The notes under the pieces: generated by a model
Database searches by the model: none
What the model was told of the DNA's origin: nothing
Seen by the model: the letters and a program-made list of their open reading frames with translations, nothing else
Origin: Methylibium sp. NZG
GTDB lineage: Bacteria; Pseudomonadota; Gammaproteobacteria; Burkholderiales; Burkholderiaceae_C
Direction: 5' to 3'
DNA length: 37,725 bases
Assembly: GCA_001263235.1 (NCBI GenBank)
Contig: LGRD01000003.1
Location: 1 to 37,725 of the forward strand
Part shown: one piece after another, positions 19,345-27,060 of the stretch
Position numbering within the stretch: position 1 is the first letter of the stretch
Layout: the number at the start of each line of letters is the position of its first letter
Program-made: the position numbers and the translations under genes

Positions 19345-19602
19345 ATGGGTGCTCTTGACTTGCCGGTGGCCCGCTGGGGCAACGGCCTCGCCGTCCGCAT
19401 CTCGGCGCAGATGGCGCGCGAGCTGAACGTGAGCGAAGGCTCGGTGATCCAGGCCGAGGTGGTGGGGCCTGCGCAGTTGCGCCTGGCCAGCGCCAAACCG
19501 TTCGATACCAAGGCATTTCTCGACCGGCTCGACAGGCTGCACGAGCGCATGCCGATGACCGAGCCGGTGGTCGACTCGATGCGCCGCGATGCCCGCTACT
19601 GA
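19345..19602 (+). CDS. vapB: AbrB/MazE-type antitoxin (VapB)
   Basis: This small protein of 85 aa has a SpoVT-AbrB swapped-hairpin DNA-binding domain at its N-terminus (LPVARWGNGLAVRIS, then ELNVSEGSVIQAEV) and a C-terminal tail that would wrap the toxin. I chose ATG 19345 because GGAGA lies six bases upstream and the operator palindrome then stays outside the gene; an ATG at 19333 is possible but sits on the palindrome edge. The stop lies 14 bases inside the toxin gene, a typical overlap. It neutralises the PIN toxin and probably represses its own operon. Confidence 0.88.
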   Translation: MGALDLPVARWGNGLAVRISAQMARELNVSEGSVIQAEVVGPAQLRLASAKPFDTKAFLDRLDRLHERMPMTEPVVDSMRRDARY

Positions 19603-20035
19603 CTCGCCCAAGGTCTACGTCGACGCCAGCGCGCTCGTGGCGCTGGTGACCACCGAGCCGTACACGGCGGCGATCAAGCAGTGGCTACGAACTCACGAGC
19701 AGGTGCCGCTGGTCAGCGCCGACTGGTGCGTGCCTGAGGTCGCCAGCGCACTGTCCATCAAGGTCCGCAGCCGGCAGATGAGCGCTGACCTGGCCGACGA
19801 AGCCTGGAACGAGTTCGGTGCCGCCTGCGATGGCCGATTGCAGTTGACGCCGGTTGCGGCGACCGATTTCTCCTTCGCCGCTCAGATGTGCCGCGTGCCG
19901 CAGTCGGGCCTGCGCGCGGGCGACGCCCTGCATCTGGCCGTGGCGCTGCGCAGCGAGTGCGGCGCGTTGTTGTGCCTGGACGAACTCCTCAACCGAAACG
20001 CCGAGGCCAGCGGCCTCGCCCTGATCCGCCTCTGA
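19589..20035 (+). CDS. vapC: PIN-domain ribonuclease toxin (VapC)
   Basis: VapC toxins cut specific RNAs, often initiator tRNA or rRNA loops. The 148-aa chain keeps all four acidic metal-binding residues: Asp12 in YVDASALVALV, Glu50 in VPEVASAL, Asp112 in RAGDALHLAVA and Asp131 in LCLDELLNRNAE. No truncation is visible, so it should be active. It overlaps its antitoxin by 14 bp and ends 20 bp before the glyS start. It therefore lies inside what is normally the glyQS operon, and glyS may be transcribed through it. Confidence 0.92.
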   Translation: MPATDSPKVYVDASALVALVTTEPYTAAIKQWLRTHEQVPLVSADWCVPEVASALSIKVRSRQMSADLADEAWNEFGAACDGRLQLTPVAATDFSFAAQMCRVPQSGLRAGDALHLAVALRSECGALLCLDELLNRNAEASGLALIRL

Positions 20036-20055
20036 CATCCGCGTCTGCATCACTC

Positions 20056-22224
20056 ATGGTCACCAAGAACCTGCTCGTCGAACTGTTCGTCGAAGAACTG
20101 CCGCCCAAGGCGCTGAAGAAACTCGGCGAGGCGTTTGCTGCAGGCCTGGCCGACGGCCTGCGCGCGCAGGGACTGGCGAGCGAACACTCGGCCGTCACGC
20201 CGTTCGCGTCGCCGCGCCGGCTGGCAGCGCACATCAGCAGCGTGCGCGGCCACGCCGACGACAAGGCGCAGTCGCAGAAGCTGATGCCGGTCAGCGTGGG
20301 GCTCGATGCCGGCGGCCAGGCCACGCCGGCATTGCTGAAGAAGCTCGCCGCGCTCGGTGCCGACGCGTCTGCGGTGGCGAATCTTCAGCGCCGCATGGAC
20401 GGCAAGGCCGAGGCGCTGTTCTTCGACAGCGTGGTGCGCGGCGCGACGCTGGCCGAGGGTTTGCAGAAGGCGCTCGACGACGCGCTGGCCAAACTGCCCA
20501 TCCCGAAGCTCATGCAATACCAGCTCGACGACGGCTGGAGCACGGTCCACTTCGTGCGCCCGGCGCACGGCCTGGTGGCGCTGCACGGCGCCGATGTGGT
20601 GCCGGTGCGCGCACTCGGCCTGCAAGCCCGGCGCGAGACGATGGGCCACCGCTTCGAGGCGCCGATGACGCCGGTGGTGCTGCAAGACGCTGACCACTAC
20701 GCGCGGCAGCTCGAAGAACAGGGCGCGGTGATCGCCAGCTTTGCCGCACGCCACGGCGAGATCGCGCGCCAACTCAACGCCGCCGCGCGCAAGGAGGGCC
20801 TGACGCCGATCGACGACGCGGCCCTGCTCGACGAGGTCACCGCGCTGGTGGAGCGGCCCAACGTGCTGCTGTGCCGCTTCGACGAAGCGTTTCTCGGCGT
20901 GCCGCCGGAGTGCCTGATCCTGACGATGAAGGCGAACCAGAAGTACTTTCCGCTGCTCGACGCGCAAGGGCTGCTGACGAACAAGTTCCTCGTCGTCAGC
21001 AACATCCGCCCCGACGACCCGAGCCGCGTGATCGAAGGCAACGAACGCGTGGTTCGGCCGCGGCTGGCGGATGCGAACTTCTTCTTCGATCAGGATCGGA
21101 AGAGGACGCTGGAGTCGCGCGTGGCGGGGTTGGACAAGGTTGTGTATCACGCCAAGCTTGGCTCGATGGGTGATCGGGTGAGGCGCGTTTGCAGCATTGC
21201 CGACGTCATCGGCCAGCAAGTAAGCAGCGGCGCTGGCGGCCCCTCGGTCGCGGCGATGGCAGTTCAGGCCGCGAGCCTTGCGAAGTGCGACCTGCTCACG
21301 GACATGGTGGGTGAGTTTCCGGAGTTGCAGGGTGTGATGGGGGGCTACTACGCCCGACACGAAGGAGTTCCCCCGGCCGTAGCTGAGGCAATCGAAGACC
21401 ATTACCGGCCGCGTTACGCAGGAGACTCGCTGCCTCGCGGTCCCGTCGGTCTCGTTGTCGCGTTGGCTGACAAGCTTGAGACCCTGGTGGGTCTGTTCGG
21501 CATCGGCCAGTTGCCAAGCGGCGACAAAGACCCTTTCGCACTGCGACGCAATGCGCTGGGTGTGCTTCGGGCGCTAGGCGATCTGCACAAGTTTGGCGAC
21601 GGCGAGCTGGCGCTGGACAGGGCAATCGATATTGCCATCCAGTCTCCGCAGTGGCCATCAAACTGGGCGCAGACCGCTCCGGCCACTGGCGGTGTGGTCC
21701 GAACGCTACGCGGACTGTTGCTCGAGTTCCTTCGCGATCGGTTGGCGGTCTCTTTGCGCGACGCAGGCTACACAGCGCACGAAGTCGAGGCAGTCATCGC
21801 GGACGACAAGTTCTGGCGCCTGGCGCAACTGCCCTCCCGACTTTCCGCGCTGCGCGCGTTCCAGGCGCTGCCCGAGGCATCTGCGCTTGCCTCAGCCAAC
21901 AAGCGCGTTGGCAACATTCTGAGCAAGGTCACCGATGCCAGTCAGCGACGGTTCGACGCAACGTTGCTGTGCGAGCCCGCCGAGCAGGGCCTCGCGGACA
22001 CACTCCGTGCGGTTGAATCGAGGGCGGGCGCCCTCTTTGATCGCGGCGACTACACCGGCTCGTTGCAAGCCTTGGCGTCGCTTAAGGCTCCGGTGGATGC
22101 CTTCTTCGACACTGTGATGGTCAACGCCGAAGACCCCGCCCTGCGCGCCAACCGCCTCGGACTGCTTGCACAACTCCACGCCGCCATGAACCGCGTCGCA
22201 GACTTGTCGAAGCTGGCCACCTGA
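20056..22224 (+). CDS. glyS: Glycyl-tRNA synthetase beta subunit
   Basis: GlyS provides the tRNA-binding part of the alpha2beta2 enzyme. The N-terminus LLVELFVEELPPKALKKLGEAF is diagnostic, EAFLGVPPECLILTMKANQKYFPL and FFFDQDRK follow, and an HD-like central domain and the anticodon-binding C-terminal helices complete it. ATG 20056 gives 722 aa. The upstream frame is vapC in another register. Codon usage changes inside the gene. By hand count, 10 of 75 codons near the start end in A or T, against 27 of 73 codons from 21361. The reading frame and protein motifs continue without a break, so the product is probably functional but may be a recombinant mosaic. Confidence 0.96.
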   Translation: MVTKNLLVELFVEELPPKALKKLGEAFAAGLADGLRAQGLASEHSAVTPFASPRRLAAHISSVRGHADDKAQSQKLMPVSVGLDAGGQATPALLKKLAALGADASAVANLQRRMDGKAEALFFDSVVRGATLAEGLQKALDDALAKLPIPKLMQYQLDDGWSTVHFVRPAHGLVALHGADVVPVRALGLQARRETMGHRFEAPMTPVVLQDADHYARQLEEQGAVIASFAARHGEIARQLNAAARKEGLTPIDDAALLDEVTALVERPNVLLCRFDEAFLGVPPECLILTMKANQKYFPLLDAQGLLTNKFLVVSNIRPDDPSRVIEGNERVVRPRLADANFFFDQDRKRTLESRVAGLDKVVYHAKLGSMGDRVRRVCSIADVIGQQVSSGAGGPSVAAMAVQAASLAKCDLLTDMVGEFPELQGVMGGYYARHEGVPPAVAEAIEDHYRPRYAGDSLPRGPVGLVVALADKLETLVGLFGIGQLPSGDKDPFALRRNALGVLRALGDLHKFGDGELALDRAIDIAIQSPQWPSNWAQTAPATGGVVRTLRGLLLEFLRDRLAVSLRDAGYTAHEVEAVIADDKFWRLAQLPSRLSALRAFQALPEASALASANKRVGNILSKVTDASQRRFDATLLCEPAEQGLADTLRAVESRAGALFDRGDYTGSLQALASLKAPVDAFFDTVMVNAEDPALRANRLGLLAQLHAAMNRVADLSKLAT

Positions 22225-22239
22225 CTTACTCTGCATGCC

Positions 22240-22461
22240 ATGGACTACAGCCAGATCATCACTGTCGAACCCGGAAAGATGGGCGGCAAGCCGTGCATCC
22301 GAGGCATGCGCTTCACCGTCTACGATGTGATGGACTACCTTGCGGGCGGTATGTCGATCGAACAACTTCTGCAGGACTTCCCGTACCTGACGCGTGACGA
22401 CGTGCTTGCGACGTTCGCCTACCTCGCCGACGTTGACAGGCGCATCTCGCGCGCGGCATGA
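22240..22461 (+). CDS. DUF433 family protein, probable antitoxin
   Basis: The 73-aa protein reads IITVEPGKMGGKPCIRGMRFTVYDVMDYLAGGMS followed by a DFPYLTRDDVLATFAYLADV helix, which is the DUF433 signature of a small winged-helix-like DNA-binding domain. DUF433 genes are regularly paired with DUF5615 (PIN-like) toxins. The stop overlaps the start of such a toxin by 4 bases (ATGA). Its codons resemble those of the 3' half of glyS, not of gmhB downstream. Confidence 0.85.
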   Translation: MDYSQIITVEPGKMGGKPCIRGMRFTVYDVMDYLAGGMSIEQLLQDFPYLTRDDVLATFAYLADVDRRISRAA

Positions 22462-22631
22462 GGGCGTTGTTGGATCACAACCTGCTGGCTCGCCTGCTGC
22501 CGGTCTTGCAGTCTTGGCCGTGGGTGACACAGGCAGATCACGTGGCCGACCTCGGTTGGGCCGCCGCGGACGACCGTTTCATCTGGAAGGCGACGTCCAC
22601 TCAACCCACCGTCGCTAGTACCCAACCATGA
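22458..22631 (+). pseudogene. Truncated DUF5615 PIN-like toxin remnant
   Basis: The 57-codon frame starts MRALLDHNLLARLLPVL and reaches WAAADDRFIWKA, the DUF5615 pattern (an early Asp in LLDHNL, then Asp-x-x-Ile-Trp). Family members continue for another 50-60 residues with the segment carrying Ser/Thr-Lys-Asp-x-Asp-Phe. Here the frame instead runs into the bases before gmhB and stops at 22629-22631, overlapping the gmhB ATG. The 3' half is missing, so a catalytic site is unlikely to form. It is an ORF too short to stand out and is the broken half of a toxin-antitoxin pair. Confidence 0.7.
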
Positions 22632-23242
22632 AACTCATCATCCTCGACCGCGACGGCACCCTCAACGAAGACCGCGACGACTTCGTGAAGTCGCCGGAGG
22701 AATGGGTGCCGCTGCCCGGCGCGCTGGAGGCGATCGCGCGGCTCAACCGCGCGGGCTGGCACACGGTGCTGGCGACCAACCAGTCGGGGCTGGGGCGTGG
22801 GTTGTTCGACATGAGCACGCTCAACGCGATCCACCTGAAGATGAACCAGGCGCTGGCCAAGCTGGGCGGGCGCATCGACGCGGTGTTCTTCTGCCCGCAC
22901 GCGCCGACCGAGACCTGCACCTGCCGCAAGCCGCTGCCGGGCATGTTCGAGTTGATCGGCGAGCGCTACGGCGTCGAGTTGAAGGATGTGCCGGCCGTCG
23001 GCGACACGCTGCGCGACTTGCAAGCCGGTGCAGCGGCGGGGTGCCAGCCGCACCTGGTGCGCACCGGCAAGGCCGGGGCGATGGACGCGGCCGAGATCGA
23101 GCGCCTTTGCGCGCAGGTGCCGGGTGCGCCGGTGCAAGTTCATGCCGATCTGGCTGCGTTTGCTGCGCACTTGATCGATCGCCAGCGCAAGGAGCACGGC
23201 GACTCGGGGGAATCGGATTCAGGCTACGGGGTGGGGAACTGA
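22628..23242 (+). CDS. gmhB: D-glycero-D-manno-heptose 1,7-bisphosphate 7-phosphatase
   Basis: GmhB removes the 7-phosphate during ADP-heptose synthesis for the LPS core. It is a HAD phosphatase: nucleophile Asp7 and acid/base Asp9 in LDRDGTLN, then ATNQSG near residue 50 and GDTLRD with Asp125 and Asp129. The zinc-loop ligands typical of GmhB are all present (Cys89, His91, Cys97, Cys99 in CPHAPTETCTC), followed by RKP. Length is 204 aa. The ATG overlaps the stop of the toxin remnant. An acyltransferase follows after a palindromic repeat. In related genomes gmhB and plsC usually follow glyS, so the order is ordinary apart from the insertions. Confidence 0.95.
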   Translation: MKLIILDRDGTLNEDRDDFVKSPEEWVPLPGALEAIARLNRAGWHTVLATNQSGLGRGLFDMSTLNAIHLKMNQALAKLGGRIDAVFFCPHAPTETCTCRKPLPGMFELIGERYGVELKDVPAVGDTLRDLQAGAAAGCQPHLVRTGKAGAMDAAEIERLCAQVPGAPVQVHADLAAFAAHLIDRQRKEHGDSGESDSGYGVGN

Positions 23243-23243
23243 T

Positions 23244-23334
23244 ATGAGCCCGCACGGCCGCCCGAAGGGCTTACTGGAGTACCTTCGGGCTGCGCCCTCC
23301 GAAATTCGCCCTTGGGGCGGCCCGGCGTGCTCAT
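23244..23334. repeat. REP-like imperfect palindrome between gmhB and the acyltransferase
   Basis: The outer arms (23244-23270 and 23308-23334) begin ATGAGC and end GCTCAT. They match as inverted copies with only a few mismatches over about 27 bases, including GGCCGCCC and AAGGGC. A smaller hairpin (CCCGAAGGGC and CTTCGGGCTG) nests inside. It holds no ORF. It resembles dispersed intergenic palindromes of Burkholderiales. Confidence 0.6.
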
Positions 23335-23365
23335 GCCCCGCAGTGCGTAGCACGGAGGATGTCTT

Positions 23366-24142
23366 GTGACGATGTTTTTCTACGGCGTTCGTTCGCTGCT
23401 GTTCGTGCTGTTCCTCTTCGCAACCGTCGTGCCGTGGGCGTTGACGGTGCTGGTGTTCTCGATGTTTGCCAGCGGCAGCACGGTGTACCGGATGTGCGTG
23501 GGCTGGCTCAAGACGGCGATTGCCGGCGCGCGCGTGATCTGCGGCGTGCAGGCGCGCCTGCACGGTTTTCAGAATCTGCCCGACGGCCCGGTGGTGCTGC
23601 TGCCCAAGCACCAGTCGACGTGGGAGACGTTTGCCTTCCCCGGCCTGATGCCGCGGCCGCTGTGCTACGTGTTCAAGCGCGAGCTGCTCTACATCCCGTT
23701 CTTCGGCTGGGCGATGAGCCGCATGGACATGATCCACATCGACCGCAGCAAGCGCACCGAGGCGTGGACGCGTGTGGCCGAGCAGGGCAAGCGCTTCATG
23801 GACAAGGGGCATTGGGTCATCATGTTCCCCGAGGGCACGCGCATTGCGCGTGGCGAGGTGGGCAACTACAAGAGCGGCGGCACGCGGCTGGCGGTGGCCA
23901 CCGGCGCTGCGGTGGTGCCGATCGCGGTGACGTCGGCGCGCTGCTGGCCGCGCAAGTCGTTCATTTTGCGGCCGGGGGTGATCGATGTGTCGGTGGGCCA
24001 AGCTATTGCGTCTGCCGGCCGCGAGCCCGACGAGTTGATGCGCGAGGTGCAGACCTGGATCGAGGCCGAGATGCGCCGGCTCGACCCGGATGCGTATGCG
24101 CCGGGCACGGGACCCGCAGTGGTCGCGAGCCCGAGCCGATAG
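23366..24142 (+). CDS. plsC: 1-acyl-sn-glycerol-3-phosphate acyltransferase (PlsC family)
   Basis: PlsC makes phosphatidic acid from lysophosphatidic acid at the inner membrane. An N-terminal hydrophobic helix (about residues 8-35) anchors the protein. The HX4E catalytic motif is HQSTWE (82-87) and the acyl-acceptor motif is FPEGTR (154-159); LYIPFFGWAM is the third block. GTG 23366 is chosen because GGAGGA lies seven bases upstream. Length is 258 aa, normal. The gene ends 11 bp before the metallopeptidase ATG, so the two are probably co-transcribed. Some family members act in lyso-ornithine or other lipid pathways, so the exact acceptor is inferred. Confidence 0.92.
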   Translation: MTMFFYGVRSLLFVLFLFATVVPWALTVLVFSMFASGSTVYRMCVGWLKTAIAGARVICGVQARLHGFQNLPDGPVVLLPKHQSTWETFAFPGLMPRPLCYVFKRELLYIPFFGWAMSRMDMIHIDRSKRTEAWTRVAEQGKRFMDKGHWVIMFPEGTRIARGEVGNYKSGGTRLAVATGAAVVPIAVTSARCWPRKSFILRPGVIDVSVGQAIASAGREPDELMREVQTWIEAEMRRLDPDAYAPGTGPAVVASPSR

Positions 24143-24153
24143 ACTCTGCGTTC

Positions 24154-25137
24154 ATGACGCGCGCGACCGCCGTGCCCAACACTCAGCAGCTGTCGCTGTT
24201 CGGCGAGGCGGAGCCGGCGGCGCAAGTAGGCGATGCGGCGCCGCCTGATCGCGGTGGCGCTGCGGTTTGGGTCGAACCCGTTGACAGCGCGCCGACGCGT
24301 TCGCCTTTGCGTCCGGTGCCGCGCGGCTCGGGGCCCGGTACCGCCGTGCCTCCTTCTCCAGCCAGCGGCTTGACCCCTGCGGTGTTTCGCCACCCGCAAG
24401 CCGACCGCGAAATTCGCCTGAAGGAGCACCTGGTCGCCTACGCGCTCAAGCGCGCACGACGCCGCAGCATCGGCTTCATCGTCGGCGTCGAGGGGCTCAG
24501 CGTCAACGCGCCCAAGTGGGTCGGCATCGGCGACATCGAAGCCGCGCTGCAAGAAAAAGCCGCCTGGATCCTGAAGAAACTGCGCGAGCAGCAAGAGCGC
24601 GGCCAGCGCCTGCAGGCCGCCAAGGTCGATTGGCGCGACGGCACGAGCATCCCCTTCCTGGGCGAAACCGTGATCGTCGTGCTCGACCCGCGCACCACCG
24701 GCGCGGTGCTCAACACCGACGCCACCTCACTGCCCGGCGTGCCGCGGCTCACCTTGCACATCGGCCTGCCGCACACCGCCACGGCCGAGCAGATTCGCGA
24801 CGCGGTGCAAAGCTGGCTGCAGCGCCAGGCGCGGCGCGTGTTCGAGGAGCGCTGCCGCCTGTTCACCGAGCGTCTTGGCGTGCGCTATACGCGGCTGAGC
24901 CTGTCGTCGGCGCAAACACGCTGGGGCAGCGCCAGCGCCGACGGCTCGATCCGCCTGAACTGGCGGCTCATCCACTTTGCGCTGCACACGATCGACTATG
25001 TGGTCGCGCATGAACTCGCGCACCTGCGCGAGATGAACCACAGCCCGCGCTTCTGGGACGTGGTGCGCTCGGTGCTGCCCGACTACGAGCGCGCCCGCGG
25101 CGTGCTGAAGGACGACGTGCTGCCGGTGCTTGATTGA
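24154..25137 (+). CDS. YgjP-like (DUF45/M48-related) zinc metallopeptidase
   Basis: The C-terminal half is the YgjP/WLM-type metal-dependent hydrolase. RWGSASADGSIRLNWRLI is a family hallmark and the zinc site is His286-Glu-Leu-Ala-His290 with the third ligand His296 (HELAHLREMNH). The first ~85 residues are a Pro/Ala/Gly-rich, probably disordered extension with no counterpart in short YgjP proteins. ATG 24154 gives 327 aa; the open frame further upstream is plsC in another register. Function is poorly known, and a UTP- or RNA-related role has been proposed for YgjP, which I cannot confirm here. It follows plsC closely. Confidence 0.88.
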   Translation: MTRATAVPNTQQLSLFGEAEPAAQVGDAAPPDRGGAAVWVEPVDSAPTRSPLRPVPRGSGPGTAVPPSPASGLTPAVFRHPQADREIRLKEHLVAYALKRARRRSIGFIVGVEGLSVNAPKWVGIGDIEAALQEKAAWILKKLREQQERGQRLQAAKVDWRDGTSIPFLGETVIVVLDPRTTGAVLNTDATSLPGVPRLTLHIGLPHTATAEQIRDAVQSWLQRQARRVFEERCRLFTERLGVRYTRLSLSSAQTRWGSASADGSIRLNWRLIHFALHTIDYVVAHELAHLREMNHSPRFWDVVRSVLPDYERARGVLKDDVLPVLD

Positions 25138-25336
25138 CCCCCCCCGAGGCGCCTTGGGCCCTCCCCAAGTGCCGCGAAGAGGCCCCTTCGTGGCCCCAGG
25201 GGGCTGAGCCCGGAGACGAGCGGTCCAGTGGACCGCTCGTGCCTGGCGAGGGGCCGGGCCACTGGCCCGGTGGGCCCGGCTCGGCCTGCACGGCGCGCTG
25301 GCGGCCCGGCGGAGCCAGTTCCGCAGCGGCTGCTTG
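25138..25336. repeat. Long hairpin-rich intergenic repeat
   Basis: This 199-bp gene-free stretch holds several strong inverted repeats and is the longest part of the 261-bp gap before the DUF456 gene. Its start (CCCCCGAGGC, GGCCCCTTCGTGGCCC) matches the element at 6.47 kb in reverse. Its last 34 bases (25303-25336, GGCCCGGC then GAGCC, GTTCC, GGC, GCTTGA) match 30854-30887 with about six differences. It is a member of a dispersed repeat family. Confidence 0.6.
25216..25240. terminator. Near-perfect 25-bp palindrome, strong hairpin
   Basis: The arms ACGAGCGGTCCA and TGGACCGCTCGT are exact complements around a single G, and a second hairpin (CCGGGCCA, C, TGGCCCGG at 25254-25270) follows. Either could end transcription from the metallopeptidase gene. 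No T-run is present. Confidence 0.45.
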
Positions 25337-25398
25337 AAATTGGTGTGATCGTCGGCACCTTGCTGTTTGCAGGGCGCGGTGCCCGCAGGAGCAACTGA

Positions 25399-25938
25399 AT
25401 GGACGTCGCGGCTTCTTCGAGCCAGCTTTGGTGGGTCGCCAGCATCGGCCTGATGGTGGTGGGCGTGGCCGGCACGGTGCTGCCGATGCTGCCGGGGACG
25501 ATCCTGGTGCTCGCAGGCATCGTGCTCGGCGCGTGGATCGACGACTTCACGCGCGTGTCGGGCTGGACGCTCGGTTTCATCGCGCTGCTGGCCGTGCTCG
25601 CGTGGGTCACCGACTATGTGGCCGCGCTCATGGGCGCCAAGCGCGCCGGTGCCAGCCGGCTCGCGCTCGTCGGTGCGGCGGTGGGCACGGTGGCCGGCGT
25701 GCTCATGGGGCTGGTCGGCCTGCTGTTCATGCCCTTGCTCGGCGCGATGGCCGGCGAGTACTGGAGCCAGCGCCAGCGCCTGGGCGCGGCGGCCACGCGC
25801 GGCGAGTTGAGCGCCGCCGGGCAGAAGGCGACCACCGTCGGCGTGGCCACCTGGATCGGCCTGCTGCTGGGCACCGTCATCAAGGTCGTGCTGACGTTCC
25901 TGATGATCGGGGTGTTCTTCGCGGCGCTGTGGATCTGA
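25399..25938 (+). CDS. DUF456 family membrane protein
   Basis: The 179-aa protein is almost all hydrophobic helices with glycine-rich turns: an N-terminal helix with VVGVAGTVLPMLPGTILVLAGI, the DUF456 hallmark, then WVTDYVAALMGAKRAGAS, GLLFMPLLGAMAGEYW and a final helix. It is expected in the inner membrane and its function is unknown. Start ATG 25399 has AGGAG eight bases upstream. It is convergent with the MBL-fold gene; a hairpin spans the junction. Confidence 0.88.
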   Translation: MDVAASSSQLWWVASIGLMVVGVAGTVLPMLPGTILVLAGIVLGAWIDDFTRVSGWTLGFIALLAVLAWVTDYVAALMGAKRAGASRLALVGAAVGTVAGVLMGLVGLLFMPLLGAMAGEYWSQRQRLGAAATRGELSAAGQKATTVGVATWIGLLLGTVIKVVLTFLMIGVFFAALWI

Positions 25939-25951
25939 GCGCGCGCCTCGT

Positions 25952-25972
25952 GGCGTGAGCCGGAGTCACGCC
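25952..25972. terminator. Hairpin between convergent DUF456 and MBL genes
   Basis: GGCGTGA and TCACGCC form a perfect 7-bp stem with a 7-base loop. The right arm includes the stop codon of the MBL-fold gene. Its position suits a two-way terminator; no T-run is present. Confidence 0.4.
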
Positions 25973-27039
25973 GTAGAGAAGCGGTAGACCCCGCTCCCAT
26001 CGACCCGGCGCACCAGCTTGCCGCCGAGCCACAGCGCATGCAGGTGCGCGATCGACTCACCCATCGCAAACGTCGTCTGGTGCAGGTCGAGTTGGCGCTT
26101 GAACAGCACCATCAGCAGGTCGGCCGCACTTTGCGGGGCTTGCGCGCAGGCGGCCAGCACATCGGCAAAACGCTCGTCGTGGTGCTGCGTCAATTGGTCA
26201 ATTCGCGTGCGCAGCCCACGGAACGGCCGGCCGTGCGAGGGCAGCACCAGCGTGGTGGCGGGCAGCGCCTTCATGCGGGCGATGGAGGCCAGGTACAGCG
26301 GCAGCGGGTTGGCCTCGGGCTCGATGTCGAACACGCTCACATTGGTCGAGATGCGTGGCAGCACCATGTCGCCAGAGATCAGCACCCCGAGCGCCGGTGA
26401 ATACAGCGAGATGTGCTCGGGCGCGTGGCCGTACCCCGCGTGGCAGGTCCACGCATGGCCGCCGATGCGCAACTCGTCGCCGTCCATCAGCCGGCGGTAT
26501 TGCGCCGGCACCTGGGGCACCATGCTGGCGTAGTAGTTGGTGCGGCCTTTGATCTTGTCGATGGCCTCCGGGTCCGTCACGCCGTGGCTCTGCATGAACC
26601 GCGCCGAGCTCACGCCGCCCGCACCCGGGATGCCGCTGGCCACGCGCGCCACGTTGTAGTCGGTCGCGCTGATCCACAGCCGCACGCCCCACTTCTCGGT
26701 CAGCCAGTGGCCGAGACCCAGGTGGTCGGGGTGCATGTGGGTGCAGATCACGCGCAGCACCGGCAGGCCGCCCAACTCGTTGGCGAAGACCTGCTCCCAG
26801 GCGTTGCGCGTGGCGTCGTTGGTGATGCCGCAGTCGACGATCGTCCAGCCTTGAACCTTGCCATCCGCCCCGTCGATCTCATCGCGCAGCAGCCACAGGT
26901 TGATGTGGTTCAGCGCAAACGGCAGGTCCATGCGCACCCAGCGCACGCCGGGGGCGACTTCGAGCGTGGTGCCCAGCGCGGGCAGTGCATCGCCGAGCGG
27001 GTAGCTGAGCTGCTTCTCCTGTTCGTTCATCGGCGTCAT
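25966..27039 (-). CDS. MBL-fold metallo-hydrolase
   Basis: This is a metallo-beta-lactamase-fold hydrolase with the metal motif His101-Met-His103-Pro-Asp105-His106 (CTHMHPDHLG), later ligands in HAGYGHAPEH and LISGDMVLP, and a C-terminal helical extension. Length is 357 aa. ATG 27039 is chosen because AAGGA lies five bases upstream; a GTG seven codons earlier is possible. It is divergent from the LiuR-type regulator with a shared operator between them, and homologues often sit beside liu genes. A thioester hydrolase role in acyl-CoA breakdown is an attractive guess, but glyoxalase-II-like activity on other thioesters is equally possible. Confidence 0.88.
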   Translation of the reverse strand: MTPMNEQEKQLSYPLGDALPALGTTLEVAPGVRWVRMDLPFALNHINLWLLRDEIDGADGKVQGWTIVDCGITNDATRNAWEQVFANELGGLPVLRVICTHMHPDHLGLGHWLTEKWGVRLWISATDYNVARVASGIPGAGGVSSARFMQSHGVTDPEAIDKIKGRTNYYASMVPQVPAQYRRLMDGDELRIGGHAWTCHAGYGHAPEHISLYSPALGVLISGDMVLPRISTNVSVFDIEPEANPLPLYLASIARMKALPATTLVLPSHGRPFRGLRTRIDQLTQHHDERFADVLAACAQAPQSAADLLMVLFKRQLDLHQTTFAMGESIAHLHALWLGGKLVRRVDGSGVYRFSTA

Positions 27040-27060
27040 TCGCGTTCCTTCGCTTGCCAC

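Noticed and set aside
22628-23242. HAD phosphatase as histidinol-phosphatase
   Set aside because: The domain HisB-N is close, but there is no HisB dehydratase part and no his genes nearby; position by glyS and plsC fits GmhB.
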